A stretch of 64,000 nucleotides of DNA from Candidatus Rhodoferax randersensis (lineage in GTDB: Bacteria > Pseudomonadota > Gammaproteobacteria > Burkholderiales > Burkholderiaceae_C), in contig JADKEH010000007.1 of the NCBI GenBank assembly GCA_016718155.1, positions 124,001 through 188,000 of the forward strand, given 5' to 3'. The notes below the pieces were generated by a model. It was not told the DNA's origin. It ran no database searches and saw only the letters and a list, made by a program, of their open reading frames with translations. Both the position numbers and the translations under genes were made by a program. Each line of letters starts with the position of its first letter. Positions within the stretch are counted from its first letter, which is position 1. Shown in pieces: positions 1 to 8,273 of the stretch.

Positions 1-450
1 CAGGGCCGGGGCCTGTCCGCCTGCTGCGCTGGCTTGCAGGGGCGCGGCGCCAGTGTCGGTGGCGAGGTCCGGTGGCATGTGGACGCCGCCGGCCAGCACC
101 AGCCTTACCACCGACAGCAACTCGCTGCTCAGGCCGGACTTGGTGACGAAACCGGCGGCGCCGCGATCCATGACGCGCCGCATGGTTTGCGGGCTGGCCG
201 AGCCGGACAGGATGACGATGGGTAGTTCCGGGTGGCGCTGGGCGAAGATGTCCAACGCAGCCAGGCCGTTCATGTCGGGCAGGTGGTAATCCAGCAACAC
301 CAGATCGAGGTCGGGGTGTCGCGCGGCCAGGTCGAAGGCACGCGTGCAGTCGGGGGCGTCGAGCACTTCGGGCGCCTCGTCCAGACCGCCCAGCACCTGG
401 CGCAGCCCTTCGCGCACCAGCGCGTGATCGTCCACTACCAGGATCTTCAT
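1..450 (-). CDS. NarL/LuxR-family response regulator (cut by the window edge)
   Basis: Only the first 150 residues are in the window; the reading frame is open to base 1, so the C-terminal part lies outside. The visible part is a complete receiver domain. Acidic residues D7 and D8 follow the first beta strand, D54 in the LLDYHLPDMNG loop is the expected phosphoacceptor, S82 is the switch serine and K104 lies in GFVTKS. The spacing and the GAAGFVTKS motif are typical of NarL/FixJ regulators, which carry a LuxR-type helix-turn-helix DNA-binding domain after a linker. The Ala/Gly-rich linker begins near residue 131. The DNA-binding domain itself is not seen and is inferred. The start is the ATG at 450. 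A cognate histidine kinase is not in view. Confidence 0.85.
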   Translation of the reverse strand, partial: MKILVVDDHALVREGLRQVLGGLDEAPEVLDAPDCTRAFDLAARHPDLDLVLLDYHLPDMNGLAALDIFAQRHPELPIVILSGSASPQTMRRVMDRGAAGFVTKSGLSSELLSVVRLVLAGGVHMPPDLATDTGAAPLQASAAGGQAPAL

Positions 451-501
451 GGCGCAGCGCCCGATGTCTCGGCGTGGATGGCGGGCATCCGGCGCATCGT
501 C

Positions 502-1263
<762 letters not shown>

Positions 1264-1408
1264 GGACTTTTTTCTTCGAGGAGGCGACCCGACTGCCCCA
1301 GGAACCGCGATGTTCCCGAGCCCAACGGTTCATTGTCCCGCAAAAGTCCGCCACCTCAAACAGGCAGAGCGGCTGCATCTTGGTGAATATTCACCTTGCG
1401 CCGGTCAA

Positions 1409-2305
1409 CTACGGCGCGCTCAACAACGATGTGATCTGGGCGTCCTTTTCCTGCCATAACTGCTGTACCCAGTGCGCAAAGGCTTCGCGCACGGCCGGGT
1501 CGCCTGCATAGTCGCCCTGGGCCAAATGTTGTGGCACCGGCAGGCTGCGCACCCGCACCACGATGCGGCGCACCTTGCCCTGCAGAAAATACCAGAATGT
1601 GGGCGGTCCGTCGGGGTAGACGATGGTCACATCCAGAATGGCCTGGAACTTGTCGCCCATGGCGTTGAGGGCCATCGCGATGCCGCCGGCCTTGGGCTTG
1701 AGCAGATGGCGGTAGGGGGATTGTTGGCGCTGGTGCTTCGCGGTTGTGAAGCGCGTGCCTTCCAGAAAGTTCATCACGCTGGTGGGGATCAAGGCGTACT
1801 TTTCGCAGGCCTTGCGGGTGGTTTCCTGGTCCTTGCCACGCATCTCGGGGTGCTGCTTGAGGTAGTCCTCGCTGTGCCGGCGCATGAAGGGAAACTCCAG
1901 CGCCCACCAGGCCAGCCCCATGACCGGCACCCAGATCAGCTCGTGCTTGAGGAAGAACTTCAGAAGGGGAATGCGCCGGTTGAGCAGATGCTGCAGCACC
2001 AGAATGTCAACCCAGGACTGGTGGTTGCAGTTGACCAGGTACCAACTGCGGTACTTCAGATCGTCGATGCCTTGCACGTCCCAGACCGTGCGCTGCGTCA
2101 GCGCCATCCAGCCGCTGTTGCAACTGATCCAGGCCTCGGCGATGGCCAGCAGCACCGGGTCGATGCGCAGCCGGATCGCCTTGACCGGAATCAGCAGCTT
2201 GACCACTGCGACCAACAACAGGATGGGCACCCAGAACAGGGCGTTGAGCACCATCAACAGCGTGGCGATCACGGCGATCAGGGGCGTTGGCAAGAAACTA
2301 AGCAT
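1409..2305 (-). CDS. PlsC-like membrane acyltransferase (YihG type)
   Basis: A 298-residue member of the lysophospholipid acyltransferase family. The N-terminus holds one or two membrane segments (residues about 8-40). The HX4D catalytic motif is NHQSWVD with H95 and D100, and the acyl-acceptor binding motif EGTR is at 182-185 within FLEGTRFT. The long form with an early membrane anchor and the NHQSWVDI signature resembles E. coli YihG, a 1-acyl-glycerol-3-phosphate acyltransferase with its own acyl-chain preference. It probably acts at the inner membrane in phosphatidic acid synthesis or lipid remodelling. The gene follows the amino acid permease gene by 73 bp on the same strand. A second, shorter PlsC-like protein lies at 6068-6658. 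Confidence 0.85.
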   Translation of the reverse strand: MLSFLPTPLIAVIATLLMVLNALFWVPILLLVAVVKLLIPVKAIRLRIDPVLLAIAEAWISCNSGWMALTQRTVWDVQGIDDLKYRSWYLVNCNHQSWVDILVLQHLLNRRIPLLKFFLKHELIWVPVMGLAWWALEFPFMRRHSEDYLKQHPEMRGKDQETTRKACEKYALIPTSVMNFLEGTRFTTAKHQRQQSPYRHLLKPKAGGIAMALNAMGDKFQAILDVTIVYPDGPPTFWYFLQGKVRRIVVRVRSLPVPQHLAQGDYAGDPAVREAFAHWVQQLWQEKDAQITSLLSAP

Positions 2306-2378
2306 GGACGAGGGGGCTCGATGGTGCGTGGAGTCGCATTGTCGGTCTATTCCTTGGCGCGCAGGCTACGCATCGCCG

Positions 2379-3086
2379 TCAGCGCGGCGAGAGGTGCGCC
2401 AGATAGCGCCGCTCAGCCAGCTTGAACAGGCCAATCAGTGTGAAGGTGCCCACAAGGTACAGCGCGGCGGCGCTCAAGTAGGCCTCGAACGGTAGATAGA
2501 AGTCCGAATAGATGCGGCTGGCGGCGGCCGTGATGTCCAGCATCGCCGGCACCGCGCTGGCCAGGCTGGTGCTGTGCAGCATCATCACCACCTCGTTGCT
2601 GTAGGCGGGCAGGGTGCGGCGCAGCGCGCCGGGCAGCACGATGTGCAGCATCACCTGGGCGCGGCTCATGCCAAAGGCCTGCGCGGCTTCGATCTCGCCG
2701 GCGGCGGTCTCGCGAATCGCGCCGGCCAGCATCTCGGCGGTGTAGCCGGCGGTGTTGACGCTGAAGGCCAGCAGGGCGCAAAAAAACGGTTCCTTGAAGT
2801 GCGTCCAGGGCCAGATCGAGTCCCAGCGCGCCTGAATCCATTCAAGCTGGCCGAGCCCGTAGTAAATCAGGTAGACCTGAATCAGCAGCGGCGTACCGCG
2901 AATCACGAAGGTGTAGGCGCCCACCAGCCGCTGCAGCAAGCGGCTCGGGCCGGTCAGGGCCAGCGCGAACAGCAGCGCCAGCACGCCGCCCACCGCCAGC
3001 GAGGAGCCCAGCAGCGCCAGCGTGGTGAGCACGCCCTGGCCAAACAGCGCCAGGCTCTCGGGGCGAAAGATCACCTCCCAGTTCAT
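2379..3086 (-). CDS. hisM: polar amino acid ABC transporter permease (HisM/ArtM type)
   Basis: A 235-residue inner-membrane permease of the histidine/arginine/ornithine importer class. Several hydrophobic segments are visible, and the cytoplasmic EAA loop reads EIEAAQAFGMSRAQVMLHIVLP near residues 130-150, the contact site for the ATPase. FVIRGTPLLIQVYL near residue 60 is diagnostic of the HisM/GlnP permease family. Its ATG at 3086 directly abuts the stop codon of the upstream permease, so the two are translationally coupled and should form a heterodimer. No ATP-binding subunit follows: the next gene is an acyltransferase. The symbol is by family resemblance; the true ligand could be arginine, ornithine or lysine. 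Confidence 0.85.
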   Translation of the reverse strand: MNWEVIFRPESLALFGQGVLTTLALLGSSLAVGGVLALLFALALTGPSRLLQRLVGAYTFVIRGTPLLIQVYLIYYGLGQLEWIQARWDSIWPWTHFKEPFFCALLAFSVNTAGYTAEMLAGAIRETAAGEIEAAQAFGMSRAQVMLHIVLPGALRRTLPAYSNEVVMMLHSTSLASAVPAMLDITAAASRIYSDFYLPFEAYLSAAALYLVGTFTLIGLFKLAERRYLAHLSPR

Positions 3087-3773
3087 TCAGAGCTGGCCTC
3101 GTTTGACGCCCAGGCTGTAGCGCTGGTTGAGGCGGCGCAGCAGCAGCAGCGAGACCCAGGTGTAGACCAGGAACAGCGCGGCGGTGAACAGGAAAAAGAC
3201 AAACGGCGAACGCGTCGCGGCGCTGGCCTGCTTGGCCAGATAGGTCATCTCCTGCAGGCCGATCAGGCTGACCACGGCAGTGGCCTTGATCAGCACCAGC
3301 CAGTTGTTGGTCACCCCCGGCAGTGCATAGCGGACCATCTGGGGCAGGGTGATACGCAGCAGGACTTGGCGCGGGCTCATGCCGAATGCGGCGGCCGCCT
3401 CCAGTTGGCCCTTTGGAATTGCCAGGATGGCGCCGCGAAAAGTCTCGGTCATGTAGGCGCCGTAGATGAAGCCCAAGGTCAGCACCCCGGCGGTGAACGG
3501 CTCGATGTTGAGGGTGACCTCGCTGCCCAGTGCCTCGATCAGGGCGTTGAGGCCGATGCTTCCGCCGTAAAACACCAGCAGCATCAGCACCAGCTCGGGG
3601 ATGCCGCGGATCACCGTGGTGTAGAGCGTGGCCGGCACCCTCAGCGCACGCCGCCCGGACAGCTTGGCCGCTGCGCCGAGCAGGCCCAGCAGCACCGCCA
3701 CCACCAGCGCCGCCAGCGACACGCCCACGGTCAGCAGCGCGCCGTGCAGGATGGAGCCGTAGTAGGCGCTCAA
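3087..3773 (-). CDS. hisQ: polar amino acid ABC transporter permease (HisQ/ArtQ type)
   Basis: A 228-residue permease partner of the following gene. It contains the conserved TTVIRGIPELVLMLLVFYGG segment near residue 55, characteristic of HisQ/ArtQ, and the EAA loop QLEAAAAFGMSPRQVLLRITLPQ near residues 122-144. About five transmembrane helices are expected. It starts 23 bp after the binding-protein gene and ends next to the start of the second permease, so binding protein, HisQ and HisM form one transcription unit. Together with an ATPase encoded elsewhere they would import basic amino acids. The ligand assignment is family-level only. Confidence 0.85.
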   Translation of the reverse strand: MSAYYGSILHGALLTVGVSLAALVVAVLLGLLGAAAKLSGRRALRVPATLYTTVIRGIPELVLMLLVFYGGSIGLNALIEALGSEVTLNIEPFTAGVLTLGFIYGAYMTETFRGAILAIPKGQLEAAAAFGMSPRQVLLRITLPQMVRYALPGVTNNWLVLIKATAVVSLIGLQEMTYLAKQASAATRSPFVFFLFTAALFLVYTWVSLLLLRRLNQRYSLGVKRGQL

Positions 3774-3796
3774 GGCAGCTCAGGCCAGCTCAGACC

Positions 3797-4564
3797 TCAT
3801 GCGCCGTAGACGTCAATCTTGAAGTATTTATCGTTGAGCTTTTTGTAGGTGCCATTGGCGCGGATGGTCTTGATTGCCGCGTTGAGCTCGCCTTTCAGCG
3901 CCGCCTCCCCCTTGCGCAGGGCAATGCCAGCGCCGATGCCGAAGTATTTGGGGATGTTCAGTTCGGGCCCCACGAAGCCGTAGTTCTTGCCCTCGGGCTT
4001 GCTCAGGAACCCGCCGTTCACTTCCACCACATCGGCCACCGTGCCGTCGAGCCGGCCCGACTTGATGTCCAGGTACACCTGGTCCTGCGCCTCATAGGGG
4101 GTCACCACCACACCAACCGGCTTGAGCTCGCCCATGGCGTATTTCTCCTGCGTGCTGCCCTTGAGCACGCCGATCTTCTTGCCCTTGAGCGAGGCCAGGT
4201 CGGTAAACTTGATGTCGTTTTTCACCACGATCTTGCTGGGCGTGTTGTAGTACTTGTCGGTGAAGTCCACTGCCTTGAGCCGGTCCTCGGTGATCGACAT
4301 GGAGCTGATGATGACGTCGTACTTCTTGGCCTGCAGGCCCGGAATCATGCTGTCCCACACCTGTTCGACAAACACGCACTTGCGCTTGATCTGCTCGCAC
4401 AGCGCCAGGGCGATGTCCACGTCAAAACCGGTCGGCTTGCCGTCGGCGGTCTTGAAGGTGAAGGGCTCGTAGGTGGCGTCGATGGCGACCTTGAGGTCTT
4501 TGGTTTGGGCGCCGGCAACAAAGCTCAGGGCACTCAGGGCCAGGCACAGGGCAAGTTTCTTCAT
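3797..4564 (-). CDS. hisJ: periplasmic basic-amino-acid-binding protein (HisJ/ArgT type)
   Basis: A 255-residue extracellular solute-binding protein of family 3. A Sec signal peptide covers residues 1-19 with likely cleavage after AGA. The mature protein begins with the lysine/arginine/ornithine-binding fold: DATYEPFTFKTADGKPTGFDVDIA near residues 29-52 and a CEQIKRKC segment with the cysteine pair typical of LAO/HisJ proteins. The Shine-Dalgarno sequence AGGAA lies 7 bp before the ATG. It is the first gene of the three-gene importer operon and is probably the most highly expressed. Histidine, lysine, arginine and ornithine are all possible ligands. The region upstream to 4705 is ordinary intergenic DNA. 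Confidence 0.9.
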   Translation of the reverse strand: MKKLALCLALSALSFVAGAQTKDLKVAIDATYEPFTFKTADGKPTGFDVDIALALCEQIKRKCVFVEQVWDSMIPGLQAKKYDVIISSMSITEDRLKAVDFTDKYYNTPSKIVVKNDIKFTDLASLKGKKIGVLKGSTQEKYAMGELKPVGVVVTPYEAQDQVYLDIKSGRLDGTVADVVEVNGGFLSKPEGKNYGFVGPELNIPKYFGIGAGIALRKGEAALKGELNAAIKTIRANGTYKKLNDKYFKIDVYGA

Positions 4565-4705
4565 GAGTAGTTCCTAGTCTCGGTGCAGCAAGCCGGGAGC
4601 GGCCTGGGGTGCAGTGAGAACAAGGATTCTAGGGGCCTGCGGGCCCTTTTGCGGTGGCAGGGCGCGTTGGCGTTTACCCTTGGCGGTGGATGGCCCCTTT
4701 AGCAC

Positions 4706-5136
4706 GAATGGCGCTTACTTAAAACTTCGTTTGCTCTGAGCCTGTCGAGACTTTTGTGCAGAGCTATGGTGCTGGACTCGCGGGGTGGGGCAGGGGGGGC
4801 CTGCGTGTCCCCGCCCTTCGGGCTCCTCCTTGACCTCACTTTGGCGTGTGCCCCCACCCTGCTGCTGCGAAGGGCTTCTTTGCTGAAACCTTGCGGGTCA
4901 GACCACTCTGCGCAGCAAACGTGCTCTGCCCCCAACTGAACAGAACGGCCAACAACCCACGCGGGGGGGGGGGGGGGCCGGGGGTTCTGGCGGCGGGGCC
5001 GAGGGGGAGGACGGGGGCAGCAGGCGATCCCCGGGCCTATTGGCGCATGCTCTCTCTTGCAGTCGATCCAGTCCTATGCATCGATCTACCATTTAACTGG
5101 GATTTCTTGGGTAAACAGGTTAAGTAAGTGCCATTC
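4706..5136. mobile_element. MITE-like non-autonomous element (431 bp) with target duplication
   Basis: The 17-bp left end GAATGGCGCTTACTTAA (4706-4722) and right end TTAAGTAAGTGCCATTC (5120-5136) are inverted repeats with one mismatch. Outside them the 10-bp sequence CCTTTAGCAC occurs directly repeated at 4696-4705 and 5137-5146, exactly abutting the ends, as expected for a target-site duplication. Nothing inside resembles a transposase; the short open frames look non-coding. It is therefore a miniature element that would need a transposase supplied in trans. A duplication of about 10 bp is compatible with IS4-family transposases, but the family is inference. A run of 15 G lies inside at 4963-4977. 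Confidence 0.75.
4963..4977. repeat. 15-bp poly-G tract
   Basis: Fifteen consecutive G residues lie inside the miniature element, followed by more G-rich sequence to about 5020. Such tracts are length-unstable in cells and error-prone in sequencing, so the exact count should not be trusted. No gene start or promoter is close enough to suggest a phase-variation switch. Confidence 0.9.
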
Positions 5137-5164
5137 CCTTTAGCACCGGGATTGCTTGGCACGT

Positions 5165-5662
5165 TTAGTACGATGCCACGGTGCGCAAGCGCAACATCAG
5201 CGTCAGCGGATGCGTCGGCGAAATCTGAAAGCCGTAATGCTGGTAAAACTCTTTGGCGCGATCATGCATCGCGTGCACCAGCAGCGCCCTGACGCCGGCA
5301 TTGTGTGACACAACGAGGGCTCGGTTGACAGCGTCCTGCAGCAGCGCTGCTCCAAGCTGGGTGCCTTGGGCGCGACGATCGACGGCTAGTCTAGCCAGCA
5401 CCATGACCGGGACCGGATCTGGCATATTGCGACGAACCGAACTGGTTGCCATCTGATGAGCTGCAGCGCCTGCTGCCATGGCGTAATAGCCGCAGACGCT
5501 CTGATCCTGATCAACCACAACAAAGGTGCGGCTGGCTCCGGTGAGCTGATTCGCACCCGCTCGTCGCTTGAGCCACTCGTCCAGTTGAATCTCGCCGCAT
5601 TCGAATTCGTTGACTCGATGCACCGGCAACAAGGGCTGGGGAGGGTTGAGCTGCCGGCTCAT
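5165..5662 (-). CDS. tacT: GNAT acetyltransferase toxin (TacT/AtaT type)
   Basis: A 165-residue GNAT-fold protein of the toxin subgroup that acetylates the amino group of aminoacyl-tRNA and blocks translation. The acetyl-CoA binding loop DRRAQGTQLG is at residues 95-104 and the conserved KEFYQHYGF places the catalytic-type tyrosine at Y140, the same position as in Salmonella TacT. The gene follows the antitoxin with a 4-bp ATGA overlap, the usual layout of DUF1778-GNAT modules. The reading frame is intact and no key residue is missing, so the toxin is probably active. The specific tRNA target cannot be predicted. Just beyond its 3' end is the duplicated target site of the miniature element. 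Confidence 0.88.
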   Translation of the reverse strand: MSRQLNPPQPLLPVHRVNEFECGEIQLDEWLKRRAGANQLTGASRTFVVVDQDQSVCGYYAMAAGAAAHQMATSSVRRNMPDPVPVMVLARLAVDRRAQGTQLGAALLQDAVNRALVVSHNAGVRALLVHAMHDRAKEFYQHYGFQISPTHPLTLMLRLRTVASY

Positions 5663-5928
5663 GCCTTGGCGGTCCAGGGCGGTTTGACCGCCATCAGTCG
5701 CTCAAGGCCGGGGTTATGAGCTGGAGGGGCATCCAGCATCTTGGTGAAATCTCGAAACCTTTTCGAATCAAGACCAAAGAACACTTGGTCGAGCAGTACC
5801 GATTGGGCTCTGTCGCAGGCGGCTTCGAGCATGAAATCGGACCGGTTCTTGCCCAGCAGCGTCGCAGCATGATCAATCAGTTCACGCTGCTCGGGCAGGG
5901 CACGTAAGTTGATGGCGGCATCACGCAT
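5659..5928 (-). CDS. tacA: DUF1778 ribbon-helix-helix antitoxin (TacA type)
   Basis: An 89-residue antitoxin. The N-terminal AAINLRALPEQRELIDHAATLLGKNRSDFML is the ribbon-helix-helix fold that dimerises and binds the module's own promoter, and the C-terminal part wraps the toxin. The frame is open further upstream, but the start at 5928 is preferred because GAAGGA lies 6 bp before this ATG, whereas for the ATG at 5934 the ribosome site abuts the codon. A strong promoter at 5965-5993 also lies within the longer frame. The stop overlaps the toxin start (ATGA), so the two proteins are translationally coupled. TacA-TacT complexes normally repress their own transcription. Confidence 0.85.
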   Translation of the reverse strand: MRDAAINLRALPEQRELIDHAATLLGKNRSDFMLEAACDRAQSVLLDQVFFGLDSKRFRDFTKMLDAPPAHNPGLERLMAVKPPWTAKA

Positions 5929-5964
5929 GAGCATTCCTTCTCTGTATATCCAATAGATTTGCTT

Positions 5965-5993
5965 ATGGTAGAGTGATGTGTAGCTGTTGTCAA
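5965..5993 (-). promoter_or_regulatory. sigma-70-type promoter of the tacAT module
   Basis: On the minus strand a perfect -35 box TTGACA (5988-5993) is followed by a 17-bp spacer and a -10 box TACCAT (5965-5970), which matches the consensus at four of six positions. It sits about 37 bp upstream of the antitoxin start codon. No other gene lies downstream on this strand, so assignment to the toxin-antitoxin pair is straightforward. An autoregulatory operator would be expected here, but no clear palindrome was seen. Confidence 0.65.
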
Positions 5994-6067
5994 TACGAAC
6001 CATGTCCCGCGAGCCGTATCTCAGCTTCGTTCATCGCCGCATGGGCCTGGAACTGGTGCCCAGCCGT

Positions 6068-6658
6068 TCACTCCGCCTCGAACTGCATCGCATTCTTGCC
6101 AGTAAAGGCGGCATAGAAGGCTTTGATTCTGACCATGTCGGCCTCGATGTCGCCGGTCGGGTGGAACAGTGGTCCCAGGCCGCTGATCTTGCGCTTGTAG
6201 TCCATGTAGGCCAGCACGATTGGTACCTTGGCGCTGAGCGCGATGTAGTAGAAGCCGGTCTTCCAGTAGCGGGTTTTCTGGCGCGTGCCTTCGGGTGGCA
6301 CCACCAGTTGCAGCGGCGCGTCGGCGTCGAGGATGGCCTGGGCCGAGGCGGCCACCATGTTGCTGGCGCGATCGCGGTTGACCGGGATGCCGCCCATCCA
6401 CATCATGAGGTGGCGAAACGGTGGCTGGAAGATGGACGCCTTGCCCATCCAGTAGATGTTGAGGCGCAGCGCAAAGGCCACCATCAAGGTGTAGGGCAAG
6501 TCCCAGTTGCTGGTGTGCGGGGCGGCGATCATCACGCACTTGGGCGTGTTGGGCGGCAGGGCGCCTTCGACCTTCCAGCCGGTGACCTTGAGAATGACCA
6601 ATGACAGGCCGCGAAGAAGGGTGTTGACGACAGGCGTGTCAAAAATGGTTCGGTGCAT
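6068..6658 (-). CDS. short PlsC-like acyltransferase
   Basis: A 196-residue acyltransferase domain protein. The HX4D motif is HTSNWD with H48 and D53, and the PEGTR motif is at residues 122-126 in VVPPEGTRQKTRYWKTGFYYIA. This compact family with the GFYYIA signature is widespread as a putative glycerol acyltransferase distinct from canonical PlsC. The frame extends 62 codons further upstream, but that part is low-complexity and would run into the 3' end of the next gene, so the ATG at 6658 is preferred. There is no Shine-Dalgarno sequence. A TACAGT hexamer lies 6 bp before the ATG, suggesting a leaderless transcript. The acyl donor and acceptor are unknown. Confidence 0.75.
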   Translation of the reverse strand: MHRTIFDTPVVNTLLRGLSLVILKVTGWKVEGALPPNTPKCVMIAAPHTSNWDLPYTLMVAFALRLNIYWMGKASIFQPPFRHLMMWMGGIPVNRDRASNMVAASAQAILDADAPLQLVVPPEGTRQKTRYWKTGFYYIALSAKVPIVLAYMDYKRKISGLGPLFHPTGDIEADMVRIKAFYAAFTGKNAMQFEAE

Positions 6659-6725
6659 GCGGGAACTGTAACAGCGGGTAACTACCGGTCTGGCACGAAC
6701 CAGGGTGCCAAGCGGCGTGGCCGGC

Positions 6726-8189
6726 TTAACCCCGGCGACGTTCCTGTTTGGCCTCTTCGTAGAAGCGGGTTTTCTCGCGGAACATGGCTTGATCGGCCTC
6801 GTGGATGCAGGCCTCAACCTGTGCGGCGGCGGTGCAGCAGGCACTGCCGATGGCCAGACTCAGCCGTTGCCCCGGATAGAACTGGTTATTGAGTTCGATC
6901 ATGGATTCGATGCGGTCCTTCAGCGCGATGGCCACGCGTTCATCGCTGCCCGGCAGCAGCGCGATGAACTCGTCGCCACCGACGCGGGCCACGCAGTAGG
7001 GATGGCCCGCCGAGGCACTGGCCAGCACCTCGCCGGCGCGGCGCAGCAGCGCGTCGCCGGCGGCGTGTCCCTCGGCGTCGTTGATGCGCTTGAGGCCATT
7101 GAGGTCCATCGCCAGCACGCTCAAGGGCCAGGGGCCCTTGCGGGTGATGCGGTTGAGTTCCTCGACATAGAAGGCCCGATTGCGCAGCCGGGTCAGCGAG
7201 TCGTGCTTGCCCAGGTACTCCAGATAGGCCTCGGCTTTTTTGCGCGCGGTGATGTCGATCAGCGACACCAGCACCAGGTCCCAGGTGGCCAGGTAGTCTG
7301 GCAGTACCGCAAACTGCATGTGGATGTTGATCAGCTCGCCACCCAACGAATAGTTGATGACCTCGCGCAATTGCACCGTCTTGCCGTTCCACAGATCGAT
7401 CAACTGCTCTGCGAAGGACTCGTGCATTTCGTCGCGAAACACCAGGCCCAGCTTGCCAAGCAGCTCGGCACGGCTGGTGGCGCCGAACATCTCCAAGGTT
7501 TGGCGGTTGACGTCGATGACCCGGATTTCTTCGATGCAGCGGCCCACGAACTCAGGGTGCACGCTGAGGAACACCCGGAAGTCGCGGATACCCTGCATGC
7601 GTGCTTCGTCCAGCAGGCGCTTGACGCCGCTGAAATCCTCCACCCACAGCGATACCGGCGAGTAGTCGAACAGATTGCGCGCGTACGCCTCGCTTTGCGC
7701 CAATTGCTGGCGCGCCTGAGTGGTTTGGGTGACGTCCTGCAGCGAGACCATCACCCGGTCCCAGTTGGCCTCATGGCCGGCCAGCACCCGCACATGGATT
7801 TGCACATCCATGCGCCGGCCGTCCAGCGCATAGTTGACGGTTTGGTTGGAAAACTCCAGCGTGCCGCGCCACAGGAAGTCCATCTCGGTCACCATCTGGT
7901 CGAAAGTGTCGTCGCGAAACACCTCGGCAAGGCGCGCCACCAGGGTGTGCTGGTTGGGCGCGGCCAGCACGCGCAGGGTCTGCTGATTGACCTTGATGAC
8001 CTTCAGGCAGGCTGAGCATTGCTGCAGCCGCGCCGGGTCCGCGCGCAAATGCGCGGGCAGATCGTGCACACCTTGCGCGCGCCACTCCTCGAAGAGATTC
8101 TTGAGTGCGCTGTAGTCTTCCAGCCAAAGGGAGATCGGGGCTGACTCGAACATCAGCTCGAAGTCGGTATCGGTGCTTGTCGATGCCAT
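6726..8189 (-). CDS. diguanylate cyclase with two tandem PAS-like domains
   Basis: A 487-residue cytoplasmic protein. Residues about 17-155 and 177-317 are two copies of one PAS-like module, recognisable by the repeated pattern (A/S)P(I/V)SLW(L/V)ED at the start and VSL(Q/I)D(V/I)T at the end, pointing to an internal duplication. A linker leads to a GGDEF domain (about 325-480) with an intact active-site motif GGDEF at 404-408, so it should make c-di-GMP. No inhibitory RxxD was identified with confidence and no EAL domain is present. The start is uncertain: the ATG at 8189 has no ribosome site, and the frame continues into the divergent neighbour. The gene heads a cluster of four GGDEF or hemerythrin genes. 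Confidence 0.85.
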   Translation of the reverse strand: MASTSTDTDFELMFESAPISLWLEDYSALKNLFEEWRAQGVHDLPAHLRADPARLQQCSACLKVIKVNQQTLRVLAAPNQHTLVARLAEVFRDDTFDQMVTEMDFLWRGTLEFSNQTVNYALDGRRMDVQIHVRVLAGHEANWDRVMVSLQDVTQTTQARQQLAQSEAYARNLFDYSPVSLWVEDFSGVKRLLDEARMQGIRDFRVFLSVHPEFVGRCIEEIRVIDVNRQTLEMFGATSRAELLGKLGLVFRDEMHESFAEQLIDLWNGKTVQLREVINYSLGGELINIHMQFAVLPDYLATWDLVLVSLIDITARKKAEAYLEYLGKHDSLTRLRNRAFYVEELNRITRKGPWPLSVLAMDLNGLKRINDAEGHAAGDALLRRAGEVLASASAGHPYCVARVGGDEFIALLPGSDERVAIALKDRIESMIELNNQFYPGQRLSLAIGSACCTAAAQVEACIHEADQAMFREKTRFYEEAKQERRRG

Positions 8190-8273
8190 GGGAGGTACTC
8201 TGTTCGTTGCCAATTTGCAATTGTGCCAAGCAGCATTGGCGGTGCGGACCATTGTCGTTAACAATTGCAGTCT

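Noticed and set aside
4699..4935. 78-codon frame on the minus strand of the miniature element
   Set aside because: Composition is arginine/proline-rich, with no start signal and no family resemblance; the element looks non-coding.
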